From contig JAPOIY010000003.1 of NCBI GenBank assembly GCA_029978705.1, positions 45,422 to 109,421 of the forward strand: a DNA stretch of 64,000 nt. Direction: 5' to 3'. Shown here in pieces: positions 24,329 to 39,665 of the stretch. The DNA comes from Actinomycetota bacterium. Lineage in GTDB: Bacteria; Actinomycetota; Actinomycetes; S36-B12; GCA-2699445. Below the pieces are notes generated by a model. It had not been told where the DNA came from. It was given only the letters and a program-made list of their open reading frames with translations, and made no database searches. The translations under genes and the position numbers were made by a program. How positions within the stretch are numbered: position 1 is the first letter of the stretch; the number at the start of each line of letters is the position of its first letter.

Positions 24329-25702
24329 ATGGACCGCCTCACCCCCCTCGATGACCTGTTCGTCGTGCTGGAACGCGACGAGTTGCCCATGCACATCGCG
24401 TCCCTCATGATCCTCGACGGCCCCGCGCCCACGTACGAGGAGCTCTACGAGTCGATGGAGGCCAAACTCCATCGCATCCCCCGCTACCGCCAGCGGTTGA
24501 AGGAGGTGCCACTGCAGCTCGGCCTGCCCGTCTGGCAGGACGACCCCCACTTCCAACTGGCGTACCACCTGCGCCACACGGCAGTGCCCGCACCGGGCGG
24601 GCACGACCAGTTGCGCAACCTGGCGGGGCGCCTGATCTCCCAGCGGCTGGACATCAACCGGCCGCTGTGGGAGATGTGGCTGATCGAGGGCCTCGCCGCC
24701 GACCAGTTCGCGATCCTCAACAAGGTGCACCACGCGATGATCGACGGGCTCTCCGGTGCCGACCTCATGGAGGTCCTGCTCGACGCGGACCCGGAGGTGG
24801 CGATCGGCAACCCCGAGCCGTGGGAGCCGTCCCCCGAGGCGTCGGCTGCGCAACTGATCGCCAGCGGCGTGGCGGAGAGCGTCAAGTCCCCGGCCCGCAC
24901 CGCCAAGCAGATGGCCACCAACCTCGACAAACCGAAGGAGATGCTGCAGGCCGCCGCGGCCAGCGCCGTCGGCACCGTCAAGGTCGGCGGCAAGATGGCC
25001 CACACCGAGGACTACCTCGTCGGTCGGCCGGGTCCCCACCGCCGGTGGGACTGGGCCGTGGGGGACCTCGACGACGTCAAACGCATCAAGAACGCCCTGG
25101 GCGGCACGGTCAACGACGTCATCCTGACCGCGGTCGCCGGCGGCTTCCGGAAGTACCTGCTGCATGTCGGGGCTCCGCTGGACGAGACCTCGACGATCCA
25201 GACCATGGTGCCGGTGTCCACCCGGCCCCCCGGCGGGGAGTCCGGCGGCAACGAGGTCGCCTCGTTGTTCACCGACCTGCCGGTGGGGATCGCCGACCCG
25301 CGGGAACGGTTGGAAGCCATGAAGGCCCAGATGGCGGAGGTCAAGGCCAGCGGCCAGATCCAGGGGACCGACGCCCTGCTGGAGGGTGCGGCCTTCGTGC
25401 CCCCCATGCTGTGGGCGGCAGCGGGACGCATGGCCTCGCACATGCGCCAGCCCAGCGTGGCCACCATCACCACCAACGTCCCCGGCCCGCAGGTGCAGCT
25501 CTACATGCTCGGCCGCCCGCTGCGCACCCTGCTGCCGTACGTGCCGCTGGGGATGAACCAGCTCATCACGGTGGCGATCATGAGCTACAACGGCGGCATC
25601 ACCTGCGGGGTGACCGCCGACTACGACAAGGCCCCCAACTGCTCCGTGCTCGCCGACGGCATCGAGGAGTCCCTGGCGCAGCTGTCCGAGCTCGCCGGCT
25701 AG
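24329..25702 (+). CDS. Wax ester synthase/diacylglycerol acyltransferase (WS/DGAT) family
   Basis: MDRLTPLDDLFVVLERDELPMHIASLMILDG; HHxxxDG motif HHAMIDG; GTVNDVILTAVAGGFRKYL; TTNVPGPQVQLYMLGRP. Confidence 0.92.
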   Translation: MDRLTPLDDLFVVLERDELPMHIASLMILDGPAPTYEELYESMEAKLHRIPRYRQRLKEVPLQLGLPVWQDDPHFQLAYHLRHTAVPAPGGHDQLRNLAGRLISQRLDINRPLWEMWLIEGLAADQFAILNKVHHAMIDGLSGADLMEVLLDADPEVAIGNPEPWEPSPEASAAQLIASGVAESVKSPARTAKQMATNLDKPKEMLQAAAASAVGTVKVGGKMAHTEDYLVGRPGPHRRWDWAVGDLDDVKRIKNALGGTVNDVILTAVAGGFRKYLLHVGAPLDETSTIQTMVPVSTRPPGGESGGNEVASLFTDLPVGIADPRERLEAMKAQMAEVKASGQIQGTDALLEGAAFVPPMLWAAAGRMASHMRQPSVATITTNVPGPQVQLYMLGRPLRTLLPYVPLGMNQLITVAIMSYNGGITCGVTADYDKAPNCSVLADGIEESLAQLSELAG

Positions 25703-26334
25703 GGCCGCGGCCGGGCCACGCCGACGATCGCGGGGGAGACCGGCGGCACGTTGACGAGGACCTCGTCGGCCACGCCTGAGGTGTCGAAGCCGGCACGTTC
25801 GAGTTCGCGGCGGGTGTCGCGGTCGCAGTGGCAGCCCCCCGCGAACCACGGCCACAGTGGCGAGACGGCGCGCTGCACCCGCGCCGTCCACGAGCCGCCG
25901 GGAGCCCGGACATGCTCGAGGACGGCGACGGCACCGTCCGGGCGCAGCACCCGGCGGGCCTCCCGCAGGGCCAGATCCGGCCGGTCCACGCTGCACAGGA
26001 CGTAGGTGAACAGCACCGAGTCGACCGAGGCGTCCGTCAGGGGGAGATCCTCGGCGACGGTCGGCAGCACCTCGATGGGGCGCTCCCGCCGAAAGGCGGC
26101 GACGCGCGGCCCGGCGGCATGCCTCATCGGTCCGCTCGGTTCCACCGCCACCACCTCCGTGACCGCCGCCGGCAGGTGGTCCAGGTCCAGTCCCGGCCCG
26201 AGGCCCACGATCAGGGTGCGCCCCGTCAGCCCGGCGGCCACCTGAGTCCGCGCGGCCCCCACCGAACCGCCCTCCTCCCAGCGGGCGAGCACGGTGTAGA
26301 CACGGCTGAAGACGGGGTGGTCGTGGCGGCTCAC
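25699..26334 (-). CDS. Class I SAM-dependent methyltransferase
   Basis: TLIVGLGPGLDLDHLPAAVTEVVAVEPSGPM; VDSVLFTYVLCSVDRPDLALREARRVLRPDGAVAVLEHVR. Confidence 0.88.
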   Translation of the reverse strand: MSRHDHPVFSRVYTVLARWEEGGSVGAARTQVAAGLTGRTLIVGLGPGLDLDHLPAAVTEVVAVEPSGPMRHAAGPRVAAFRRERPIEVLPTVAEDLPLTDASVDSVLFTYVLCSVDRPDLALREARRVLRPDGAVAVLEHVRAPGGSWTARVQRAVSPLWPWFAGGCHCDRDTRRELERAGFDTSGVADEVLVNVPPVSPAIVGVARPRP

Positions 26335-26398
26335 TCCGCCATCCTGCCGTGCGACGAGGTGTGACGAACAACCCACCGGGCCGGATTCGTGGCCTTGG

Positions 26399-26412
26399 CT
26401 ACTGGTGAGTAA
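26399..26412. promoter_or_regulatory. Operator-like dyad CTACTGGTGAGTAA upstream of etfB
   Basis: TACT-N4-AGTA inverted repeat about 50 bp before the etfB start. Confidence 0.4.
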
Positions 26413-26464
26413 CATGGCGGAGGGTCCGCGATCCGCGACCCGGGGACACCGTTGGAGGATGCCC

Positions 26465-27244
26465 ATGAAGATCGCCGTGTGCGTGAAGCAGGTGCCGGAC
26501 ACCTGGGCCGAGAAGAAGCTCACCGACGCCGACCGGACGCTGGACCGGGAGTCCGCGGACGGTGTGATGAACGAGCTCGACGAATACGCCGTGGAGGAGG
26601 CCCTGCTCCTGACCGAGGCCAGCGGCGGCGAGGTCGTCGCCGTCAGCATGGGCCCGGACAAGGCCGAGGAGACGGTGCGCAAGGCGCTGCAGATGGGAGC
26701 CGACTCCGGCATTCACATCGTGGACGACTCGCTGCACGGGTCCGACGCGATCGCGACGTCCCTCGTGCTGTCCAAGGTCCTGGCCGACAAGGGCTTCGAC
26801 CTCATCATCTTCGGCTCGGAGTCCACGGACGCGCGCATGAGCGTCGTGCCCGCGATGGTCGCGGAGCGCCTCGGGGTGCCTCAGATGACGTTCGCCAACA
26901 AGGTCGAGGTCGCCGGGGAGACCCTGAAGATCCAGCGGCAGACCGAGTACGGCTACGACGAGGTCGAGTCCAGCACCCCGGCGGTCGTGTCCGTCGTGGA
27001 GAAGATCAACGAGCCGCGTTACCCCTCCTTCAAGGGGATCATGGCCGCCAAGAAGAAGCCCATCGAGACCGTGACGGTCGCCGACGCCGGCGTGGACGCC
27101 GGACAGGTCGGCCTCGCCGCGGCGTGGAGTCAGGTCGACCAGTTCTCCGAGCGTCCGCCCAAGGCGGCCGGGGTGAAGATCGAGGACGACGGTTCCGGTG
27201 GCGTCAAGATCGCTGAGTACCTCAGCGAGCAGAAGTTCATCTGA
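26465..27244 (+). CDS. etfB: Electron transfer flavoprotein beta subunit
   Basis: MKIAVCVKQVPDTWAEKKL; MNELDEYAVEEALLL; RQTEYGYDEVESSTPAVVSVVEKINEPRYPSFKGIMAAKKKPI. Confidence 0.96.
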   Translation: MKIAVCVKQVPDTWAEKKLTDADRTLDRESADGVMNELDEYAVEEALLLTEASGGEVVAVSMGPDKAEETVRKALQMGADSGIHIVDDSLHGSDAIATSLVLSKVLADKGFDLIIFGSESTDARMSVVPAMVAERLGVPQMTFANKVEVAGETLKIQRQTEYGYDEVESSTPAVVSVVEKINEPRYPSFKGIMAAKKKPIETVTVADAGVDAGQVGLAAAWSQVDQFSERPPKAAGVKIEDDGSGGVKIAEYLSEQKFI

Positions 27245-27263
27245 GGGCGAGGAGAGAACACCC

Positions 27264-28211
27264 ATGAGCGAGATCCTGGTTCTGGTCGACCACAGTGACG
27301 GCACCGTCAAGAAGGTCACCCTGGAGTTGCTGACACTGGCGCGCGGTCTGGGACAGCCCGCCGCGGTCGTCATCGGCTCGGGCGTGGACACCCAGCCGCT
27401 GGCCGAGTACGGCGCCGAGACCATCTACGTCGCCGACGACGGCGACCTCTCGAACTACGTCGTCGGCCCCAAGGTGGACGTCCTGGCGCAGCTGGTCGAG
27501 GAGAAGTCCCCGGCCGCCGTGCTGATCGCGTCCTCCGCGGAGGGCAAGGAGGTGGCCGGCCGGCTCGCCGTGCGGCTGAACTCCGGCGTGATCACCGACG
27601 CGGTCGCCGTCGCGGAGGACCTCTCCGCGACCCAGAGCGTGTTCGGCGGCGCCGTCATCGTCACCTCCAAGGTGTCGACCGGCACACCCATCATCACGGT
27701 GCGTCCCAACTCCAGCCCGGCTGAGGCCGCGCCGGCGGCCGGCACCGTCGTGCCGGTGGCGGTGACGCTGACCGACACGGCGAAAGCCGCGAAGATCACC
27801 AACCGCGTCGTCGCCCAGTCCGGGGGTCGGCCGGAGCTCACCGAGGCCGCGGTCGTGGTCTCCGGGGGCCGCGGCGTCGGCGGCGAGGACGGGTTCGGCG
27901 TCATCGAGTCCCTCGCCGACTCCCTCGGTGCCGCGGTGGGCGCGTCCCGCGCGGCCACCGACGCCGGCTGGTATCCGCACCAGTACCAGGTGGGGCAGAC
28001 GGGTAAGACCGTGGCGCCCCAGCTGTACATCGCCAACGGCATCTCCGGCGCGATCCAGCACCGGGCGGGGATGCAGACCAGCAAGACGATCGTCGTGGTC
28101 AACAAGGATCCCGAGGCCCCGATCTTCGAGCTGGCCGACTTCGGCGTGGTGGGCGACCTGTTCACCGTCGTGCCGCAGTTGACCGAGGAGATCCAGAAGC
28201 GCAAGGGCTGA
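27264..28211 (+). CDS. etfA: Electron transfer flavoprotein alpha subunit
   Basis: MSEILVLVDHSDGTVKKVTLELLTLAR; VVSGGRGVGGEDGF; YQVGQTGKTVAPQLYIANGISGAIQH. Confidence 0.96.
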   Translation: MSEILVLVDHSDGTVKKVTLELLTLARGLGQPAAVVIGSGVDTQPLAEYGAETIYVADDGDLSNYVVGPKVDVLAQLVEEKSPAAVLIASSAEGKEVAGRLAVRLNSGVITDAVAVAEDLSATQSVFGGAVIVTSKVSTGTPIITVRPNSSPAEAAPAAGTVVPVAVTLTDTAKAAKITNRVVAQSGGRPELTEAAVVVSGGRGVGGEDGFGVIESLADSLGAAVGASRAATDAGWYPHQYQVGQTGKTVAPQLYIANGISGAIQHRAGMQTSKTIVVVNKDPEAPIFELADFGVVGDLFTVVPQLTEEIQKRKG

Positions 28212-28223
28212 ACCGCCCATACG

Positions 28224-28257
28224 AAAGGGGAGTCGCCGGACCGGCGGCTCCCCTTTT
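28224..28257 (+). terminator. Intrinsic terminator after etfA
   Basis: AAAGGGGAGTCGCCG-GACC-GGCGGCTCCCCTTTT, near-perfect stem ending in TTTT. Confidence 0.85.
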
Positions 28258-28351
28258 GCGTCCGTCAAGACGGCCTCAAGGAGGGAACCCAACCGGCAGT
28301 GGCGACGTCCCTTCCTGGGATAAGGTCCCGGAGACCGTAAGGAGTCACCCG

Positions 28352-29638
28352 ATGAAGCAGTCGACCAGGCGTATCGCCTTCGCCGCCCCCGTCGCCGGAG
28401 CGCTCGGGGTCGCCCTGCTCGCGCCGGTCTCCCCGGCACAGGCGCAGACCTGCAGTACCGCGACCTGGAAGACCCTCGAGGAGGCGCACGAGATCATCAA
28501 CATGCAGACCCTGTACGAGAAGGACCCGTGGGCCGCGGTCCCGACGTACAAGGCGGACAACAGCAACGGCGGCGTGGTCGTGCCCGACGACTGGTGGAAC
28601 GGCACCAGCCCCTACACGTCGGACAACGCGTACAAGCCGCCGTCCCCCTTCGTGAAGAACACGACCCGGCTGCTGGAATTCAACGAGTCGAAGTTCCTCG
28701 CCTCCCCGGACAACCCGATGTGCGACACCGCGCACATCCTCACCGATCCGCAGACCGACCCGGTCTCCGGCCAGACCCAGCAGTTCAGTTGGGGGGCCAT
28801 GTCGCTGGCCGTCAACGCCATGTGGCCGTTCGACCGCAACGATTACCCCGTGCCGCCCAACCTGCCGGTCGCCCGCAAGAACGCCTTCTACGCCGGCAAC
28901 TGGGTCACGACGCCGCCTCCCGGCGTCGTGAAGGTGACGGCCAACTTCAAGGCGCAGGACATGAAGTTCTGGGCCAACGAGGACGGTGTGGCACCCGGCA
29001 CCCCCGGTGCCCAGCCCCTCACCCGGTTCTTCATCAAGGACCAGTGGGGCAACAAGTACATCATGCATGCCTCGAACGCGAGCACGCCTGAGACCGTGCA
29101 GCAGGCCTTCGACGCGGCCGTACTGCCGGAGGGTTGGACCAAACTGGCGCCCACCACGCTGCAGAAGGACCTCATCCTCAAGCCCGCGCAGGGCAAAGAC
29201 GGCGAGTACGGCTCGTTCCACTACCTGGTGTTCCGCGACAGCGCCGACAACACCTACCACCAGATCACGTGGAGCGACAAGGGACAGTTGGAGGCGCAGG
29301 TCGACGGTTCGGCGATGCCCATCTGGGGTGGCCAGGACGACAACACCATTCCGGGTAACAACCGGAGCAGCACCATGCACGGTGCCGCCGGCGACGACCT
29401 GCTGAAGCCCATGAAGGGCGCCGACGACGTCTGGGGCGACGCCGGTACCGACACGGTCAAACTCCAGGGCAAGGCCCGCACCTACACCCTGGTGGACCTC
29501 GACAAGACCGACAAGATGCTGCAGGTGAGCCGCGGCGGAGTGGTCAAGACCATCAACTGGGTCGAGAAGCTCAAGTTCTCCGACCAGACCATCAAGGTCA
29601 AGAAACTGAAGGGCAAGAACGTCGGCAAGGCGCTCTGA
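28352..29638 (+). CDS. Secreted protein with RTX-like C-terminal region
   Basis: Signal peptide MKQSTRRIAFAAPVAGALGVALLAPVSPAQAQ; C-terminus GGQDDNTIPGNNRSSTMHGAAGDDLLKPMKGADDVWGDAGTDTVKLQGKARTYTLV...VEKLKFSDQTIKV resembles a degenerate RTX block. Confidence 0.7.
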   Translation: MKQSTRRIAFAAPVAGALGVALLAPVSPAQAQTCSTATWKTLEEAHEIINMQTLYEKDPWAAVPTYKADNSNGGVVVPDDWWNGTSPYTSDNAYKPPSPFVKNTTRLLEFNESKFLASPDNPMCDTAHILTDPQTDPVSGQTQQFSWGAMSLAVNAMWPFDRNDYPVPPNLPVARKNAFYAGNWVTTPPPGVVKVTANFKAQDMKFWANEDGVAPGTPGAQPLTRFFIKDQWGNKYIMHASNASTPETVQQAFDAAVLPEGWTKLAPTTLQKDLILKPAQGKDGEYGSFHYLVFRDSADNTYHQITWSDKGQLEAQVDGSAMPIWGGQDDNTIPGNNRSSTMHGAAGDDLLKPMKGADDVWGDAGTDTVKLQGKARTYTLVDLDKTDKMLQVSRGGVVKTINWVEKLKFSDQTIKVKKLKGKNVGKAL

Positions 29639-29653
29639 CCCACCGCGCAGAAC

Positions 29654-29688
29654 AGTCGCGCCCGCAGGCGCCCCCTGCGGGCGCGACT
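29654..29688. terminator. Strong GC hairpin abutting the downstream -10-like box
   Basis: AGTCGCGCCCGCAG-GCGCCCC-CTGCGGGCGCGACT, perfect 14-bp stem; no T-tract. Confidence 0.6.
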
Positions 29689-29699
29689 ATTCTGGGCCC

Positions 29700-30857
29700 A
29701 TGGTCTACCTGGATCATGCGGCCACCACCGACCTGCGGCCCGAGGCCCGCGAGGCGTGGCTGGCGGCCGCTGACGTCACCGGCAACCCGTCGTCGCTGCA
29801 CCGCGCCGGCCGGGGGGCGCGGCGGCTCCTCGAGGAGGCCCGGGAGCGGGCTGCGGCCGCGCTGGCCGTCTCCCCGTCCGACCTGATCTTCACCTCGGGG
29901 GGTACCGAGAGCGACAACATCGCCGTCACCGGCACCCGCGCGGGCCGGGCGCGGAGGAACCATGCGGCCGGGGCCATCGCCCTGCCGCGCACCGAGCACA
30001 AGGCCGTGCTGGAGCCGGCCGAGAGCGGCGGATCGGTGGTGTGGCTGGACGTCGACGGTGACGGCGAGGTGGACCTCGACCACCTGGCGCGCGTACTGCG
30101 GACTGAGCCGGACATCGCGCTGGTCTGCCTGATGGCCGTCAACAACGAAACCGGCACCGTCCAGCCGGTCCGCGCCGCAGGTGAGCTGTGCCGCGCCGCA
30201 GGGGTCCCCCTGCACACCGACGCCGTGCAGGCGCTGGGTGCGGTCCCGCTCGACCTGGACCCGGTGACCTCGGCCGCCTTCAGCGCCCACAAGGTCGGCG
30301 GCCCCTCCGGAGTCGGCCTCCTGCTCGCCAGTGCCGGGGCCGGGATCGACCCCCTCGTGCGGGGAGGGGGGCATGAGTCCGGGCTGCGGGCCGGGACCCC
30401 CGATGTCGCCGGTGCCGTCGCAGCTGCCGTGGCGGTGGAGCTCGCCGTCGCCGAGACCGCCGCCCGGCACGTGGCGTTCGCCGAGTTGCGGGAGCGGCTG
30501 GTGCTGGGACTGCGCGACCTACCGGGAATCGACCCCGTCGTGAACAGTCCCACCGCCGCGGTGCCCGGCATCGTCAACGTCGGGTTCCCGGGCTGCGAGG
30601 CCGACGCCCTCATGATGCTGCTCGATGCCGCCGAGGTCGCGGTGTCCACCGGCTCCGCCTGCACCGTGGGGATCCCCCGCCCCAGCCACGTCCTGTCCGC
30701 CATGGGCCGGTCGCCGGCCGAGGCGCGGGCCGCCCTGCGCTTCAGTTTCGGGCGCAGCACCACCGCCGCCGACGTCGATGCCGCCCTCGCGGTCCTGCCC
30801 GACGCGGTGGCCCGCGCCCGGCGGGCGGGCCGGCTCAGTGCTGCGGTGGCGCCGTGA
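29700..30857 (+). CDS. Cysteine desulfurase (NifS/IscS family)
   Basis: [67 protein letters not shown]. Confidence 0.93.
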   Translation: MVYLDHAATTDLRPEAREAWLAAADVTGNPSSLHRAGRGARRLLEEARERAAAALAVSPSDLIFTSGGTESDNIAVTGTRAGRARRNHAAGAIALPRTEHKAVLEPAESGGSVVWLDVDGDGEVDLDHLARVLRTEPDIALVCLMAVNNETGTVQPVRAAGELCRAAGVPLHTDAVQALGAVPLDLDPVTSAAFSAHKVGGPSGVGLLLASAGAGIDPLVRGGGHESGLRAGTPDVAGAVAAAVAVELAVAETAARHVAFAELRERLVLGLRDLPGIDPVVNSPTAAVPGIVNVGFPGCEADALMMLLDAAEVAVSTGSACTVGIPRPSHVLSAMGRSPAEARAALRFSFGRSTTAADVDAALAVLPDAVARARRAGRLSAAVAP

Positions 30858-31913
30858 AGGTCCTCGCAGCGGTCTCCGGCGGGGTGGACTCCGCCGTCGC
30901 CATGGCCCGCGCCGCCTCGGCCGGGCATGACGTGACCGCGGTCCACATGGCGCTGTCCCCGGATCCCGCGCCGGCCCGGGACGGCGCCCGCGGTTGCTGC
31001 ACGATCTCCGACGCGCACGATGCGCGGCGGGCCGCCGACCGCATCGGTGTGCCGTTCTACATCTGGGACCTGGCTGAGGCGTTCCGGCGCACCGTGGTCG
31101 CGGACTTCGTCGCCGAGTACCGCGCCGGGCGCACGCCCAACCCCTGTATCCGCTGCAACCAGCACATCAAGTTCGCCGCCCTGCTCGACCGGGCCGACGC
31201 GCTCGGGTTCGACGCCGTGGCCACGGGACACTACGCCCGCGTCGAGCACACCGACGGCCGGGCCACGTTGCACCGGGGCGGCGACGCCGCCAAGGACCAG
31301 TCGTATGTGCTGGCCGTCCTCGGTGAACAGCGACTGCGGCGCGCCCTCTTCCCCCTGGGGGCCAGTACCAAGGACGAAGTGCGTCGGGAGGCGGAGGCGT
31401 GGGGCCTGGCCGTGGCCCGCAAGCCCGACAGTCACGACATCTGCTTCATCCCGGACGGGGACACGGCCGGTTTCCTGCGGGACCGCCTGGGGGAACGGCC
31501 CGGGCCCATCGTGGACGCCGCGACCGGCGCGGAGATCGGGCAGCACTCCGGCACGTTCGGGTTCACCGTGGGGCAGCGGCGCGGCCTGGGCCTGTCGCGG
31601 CCGTCCGCCACCGGGCGCCCCCGCTACGTGTTGGCCATCGAACCGGTGTCCGGCGCCGTCCTCGTCGGGGACAGCGACGATCTGCTGGTCACCGACGTCT
31701 CGGCCGCGGATGCCGTCTGGTGCGGTCCACTCCCCGCTGTCGGCGACCGACTGGCGCTGCAGGTGCGCGCCCACGGGGCTGCCGTCCCCTGCCGGGTGGC
31801 CGCGGTCACGGCCGGGTCCTTCACCGTCGCCCTCGCTGGGGAGCTGCGGGGGGTGGCCGCCGGCCAGTCCGCGGTCCTCTACGACGGCGACCGGGTCGTC
31901 GGGCAGGCCACGA

Positions 31914-31921
<8 letters not shown>
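30854..31921 (+). CDS. mnmA: tRNA 2-thiouridylase
   Basis: [82 protein letters not shown]. Confidence 0.96.
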
Positions 31922-36972
<5,051 letters not shown>

Positions 36973-36978
36973 CCGGCG

Positions 36979-37815
36979 TCAGGAGCCGGAGTTCTGGTGC
37001 GCCGTCAGCCAGGTCACGACCTCTTCGTGGACCTCTTCCTGCTCCGGCTCGTTGTGGGGCTCGTGGTACATGTCGGGATACTCGATGAGCGTCACGTCGC
37101 CGGACACCTGGTCCGCGAAGCGCCGGCTCGCCTTGGGCACCGTCAGCCGGTCCGCCTGGCCGTGCACGATCAGCAGCGGTACGGGGAACGACGTCTGCGC
37201 CATCATCTCGTCCATCGCCTGGAAGGTCTGCTTGGCCAACCCGAGGGAGCCCTTGTCGTGGACGAGGGGGTCGGCGTTGTACGCCGCGACCACCGCGGCG
37301 TCGCGGGAGACGCCGTCGGCGTCCAGGCCGGTGGCGATGGTGACCCCGGGCACGACACCGCCGAGCAGGTTGGCCATGAAGAACTTCACCTTCTGCTCCC
37401 GCAGTTCCGAGTCCAGCGCGGGCGCCGAGGCCACCATGCCCGCGATCGCGGGCTTGCGCCGCACGACGTACGTCATCGTCATCAAGCCGCCGAGGCTGTG
37501 CCCGTAGAGGAACAGCGGCTTGTCGGGGAACTCGGACTTGGCGTCGGCCACCAGGTCTCCGATGTCCTGCACCGCCGCGTCGACCGTCAGGTCGCCCCGC
37601 GCGCCGCCGGAGTGCCCATGGCCGCGCATGTCCAGGGCGAACACCGCGTAACCGGCGTCGGTGAGACGGCGGGCCACGTGTTCATAGCGGCCGGAGTGCT
37701 CCCCGAGGCCGTGGACCAGGCAGATCACGGCGACCGGGTCGCCGTCCGGGTACCACTGCTGCCAGAAGACCGAGGCTCCGTCGGAGGTGCGGTGGGTCTG
37801 CTCGTCATGTCGCAT
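36979..37815 (-). CDS. Alpha/beta hydrolase, monoacylglycerol lipase-like
   Basis: CLVHGLGEHSGRYEHVARRL; ALDMRGHGHSGG; LYGHSLGGLMTMTY; LIVHGQADRLT. Confidence 0.9.
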   Translation of the reverse strand: MRHDEQTHRTSDGASVFWQQWYPDGDPVAVICLVHGLGEHSGRYEHVARRLTDAGYAVFALDMRGHGHSGGARGDLTVDAAVQDIGDLVADAKSEFPDKPLFLYGHSLGGLMTMTYVVRRKPAIAGMVASAPALDSELREQKVKFFMANLLGGVVPGVTIATGLDADGVSRDAAVVAAYNADPLVHDKGSLGLAKQTFQAMDEMMAQTSFPVPLLIVHGQADRLTVPKASRRFADQVSGDVTLIEYPDMYHEPHNEPEQEEVHEEVVTWLTAHQNSGS

Positions 37816-37875
37816 GGCGCCATTGTGCCCCGCGCCGCCCGCGGAAGGGACGACGGGGCACCCTAGGATGGGCCC

Positions 37876-38181
37876 ATGTCCGCCATCACCCGCGCCGAGG
37901 TGGTCCATCTGGCCCGGCTCGCCCGGCTCGATCTCCCCGACGACGCGCTCACGCACTACGCCGAGCAGCTCGATGCGATCCTCGATGCCGTCGCCATGGT
38001 GTCCGAGGTCGCTGCCGACGACGTGCCCGCCACCTCCCACCCAGTGCCCCTGACCAACGTCTTCCGGGACGACACCAATCAGCCGTGCCTGGCCCGGGCC
38101 GAGGTGCTGGCGCAGGCCCCGGCGGCCGAGGACGGCCGATTCCGGGTGCCGCGCATCCTCGATGACGAGGAGCCGGCGTGA
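37876..38181 (+). CDS. gatC: Asp/Glu-tRNA amidotransferase subunit C
   Basis: [39 protein letters not shown]. Confidence 0.95.
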   Translation: MSAITRAEVVHLARLARLDLPDDALTHYAEQLDAILDAVAMVSEVAADDVPATSHPVPLTNVFRDDTNQPCLARAEVLAQAPAAEDGRFRVPRILDDEEPA

Positions 38182-39665
38182 CCGACATCGTGCGGATGAC
38201 CGCCACCCAACTGGTCGAGGAGATGGCGCAGGGGAACCTGACCTCCGCCGAGATCACGCGCGCACACCTCGACCGCATCGCCGAGGTGGACCAGGACATC
38301 CACGCCTACCTCCACGTCGACCGGGAGGGCGCGCTGGCGACGGCCGCGGAGGCCGACGCGGCCCGCAACACGGGCGCGGACCTGCCGCCGCTGGCGGGAG
38401 TGCCAGTCGCCGTCAAGGACGTCATGACGATGCGCGGCGTGCCCACCACCGCGGGGTCCCGCATCCTGGAGGGCTGGTTGCCGCCGTACGACGCCACCGT
38501 CGTGGCCAGCCTGCGGCGCAACCTCATGCCCATCCTCGGCAAGACGAACATGGACGAGTTCGCCATGGGCTCCTCCACCGAGTACTCCGCCTACGGGCCC
38601 ACCCGCAACCCCTGGGACACCAGCCGCATCCCCGGCGGGTCCGGGGGCGGCTCCGCGGCCGCCCTGGCAGCCTTCGAGGCGCCACTGGCCATCGGCACCG
38701 ACACGGGGGGCTCCATCCGGCAGCCCGCGGCGGTGACCGGCACGGTCGGGGTGAAACCCACCTACGGCGCCGTGTCCCGGTACGGGCTGATCGCCCTGGC
38801 CAGCTCACTGGACCAGGCCGGCCCGTGCGCCCGCAGCGTCCGCGACGCCGCCATGCTGCATCAGGCCATCGCCGGGCACGACCCCCGCGACTCCACCTCG
38901 CTGGCGGCGCCCGTCCCCGACCTCGTGGCGGCGGTGCGCGAGGGAGACGTACGCGGCATGCGCATCGGGCTGGTCACGGAACTGGGCGGCGAGGGGTACC
39001 AGCCCGGGGTCGAGCAGCGGTTCCGGGAAGCCGTCGACCTCCTGGCCGACCGGGGCGCCGAGATCGTCGAGGTCTCGTGCCCCAACTTCCGCTACGCGCT
39101 CGGCGCCTACTACCTGATCCTGCCGAGCGAGGCCTCCAGCAACCTCGCCAAGTTCGACGGCATGAGGTACGGCCTGCGGGTCGACGACAGCGACGCCGGC
39201 GTGGAACAGGTGATGGCCCAGACTCGTGCCGCGGGCTTCGGCGACGAGGTGAAGAGGCGCATCATGCTGGGCACCTACGCCCTGTCGGCCGGCTACTACG
39301 ACGCCTACTACGGCCAGGCACAGAAGGTCCGCACGCTCGTGCAGCGCGACTTCGCCGCCGCGTTCGCCGACTGCCACGTGCTCATCTCTCCGACCTGCCC
39401 AACCACCGCGTTCCCCCTCGGGGAGAAGGTGGACGACCCCCTGGCCATGTACCTCAACGACATCGCCACGATCCCGGTGAACCTCGCCGGCAACGCCGCG
39501 CTGTCGCTGCCGGTGGGCCTGGCGCCCGAGGACGGCCTGCCGGTGGGGCTGCAGATCATGGCGCCGCACCACGAGGACGCGCGGCTGTACGGGGTCGCCG
39601 CGGTGCTGGAGGGGGCGCTCGAGGACACGTGGGGGCAGCCGTTGATCGAGAAGGTGGGCGGATGA
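38178..39665 (+). CDS. gatA: Asp/Glu-tRNA amidotransferase subunit A
   Basis: Amidase signature [51 protein letters not shown]. Confidence 0.97.
   Translation: MTDIVRMTATQLVEEMAQGNLTSAEITRAHLDRIAEVDQDIHAYLHVDREGALATAAEADAARNTGADLPPLAGVPVAVKDVMTMRGVPTTAGSRILEGWLPPYDATVVASLRRNLMPILGKTNMDEFAMGSSTEYSAYGPTRNPWDTSRIPGGSGGGSAAALAAFEAPLAIGTDTGGSIRQPAAVTGTVGVKPTYGAVSRYGLIALASSLDQAGPCARSVRDAAMLHQAIAGHDPRDSTSLAAPVPDLVAAVREGDVRGMRIGLVTELGGEGYQPGVEQRFREAVDLLADRGAEIVEVSCPNFRYALGAYYLILPSEASSNLAKFDGMRYGLRVDDSDAGVEQVMAQTRAAGFGDEVKRRIMLGTYALSAGYYDAYYGQAQKVRTLVQRDFAAAFADCHVLISPTCPTTAFPLGEKVDDPLAMYLNDIATIPVNLAGNAALSLPVGLAPEDGLPVGLQIMAPHHEDARLYGVAAVLEGALEDTWGQPLIEKVGG

Noticed and set aside
24296-26371. 691-aa minus ORF opposite WS/DGAT
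   Set aside because: Antisense shadow; the opposite strand has the HHAMIDG motif and a coherent family match.
29714-31774. 686-aa minus ORF over the cysteine desulfurase and mnmA
   Set aside because: Antisense of two well-recognised genes; no domain signature.
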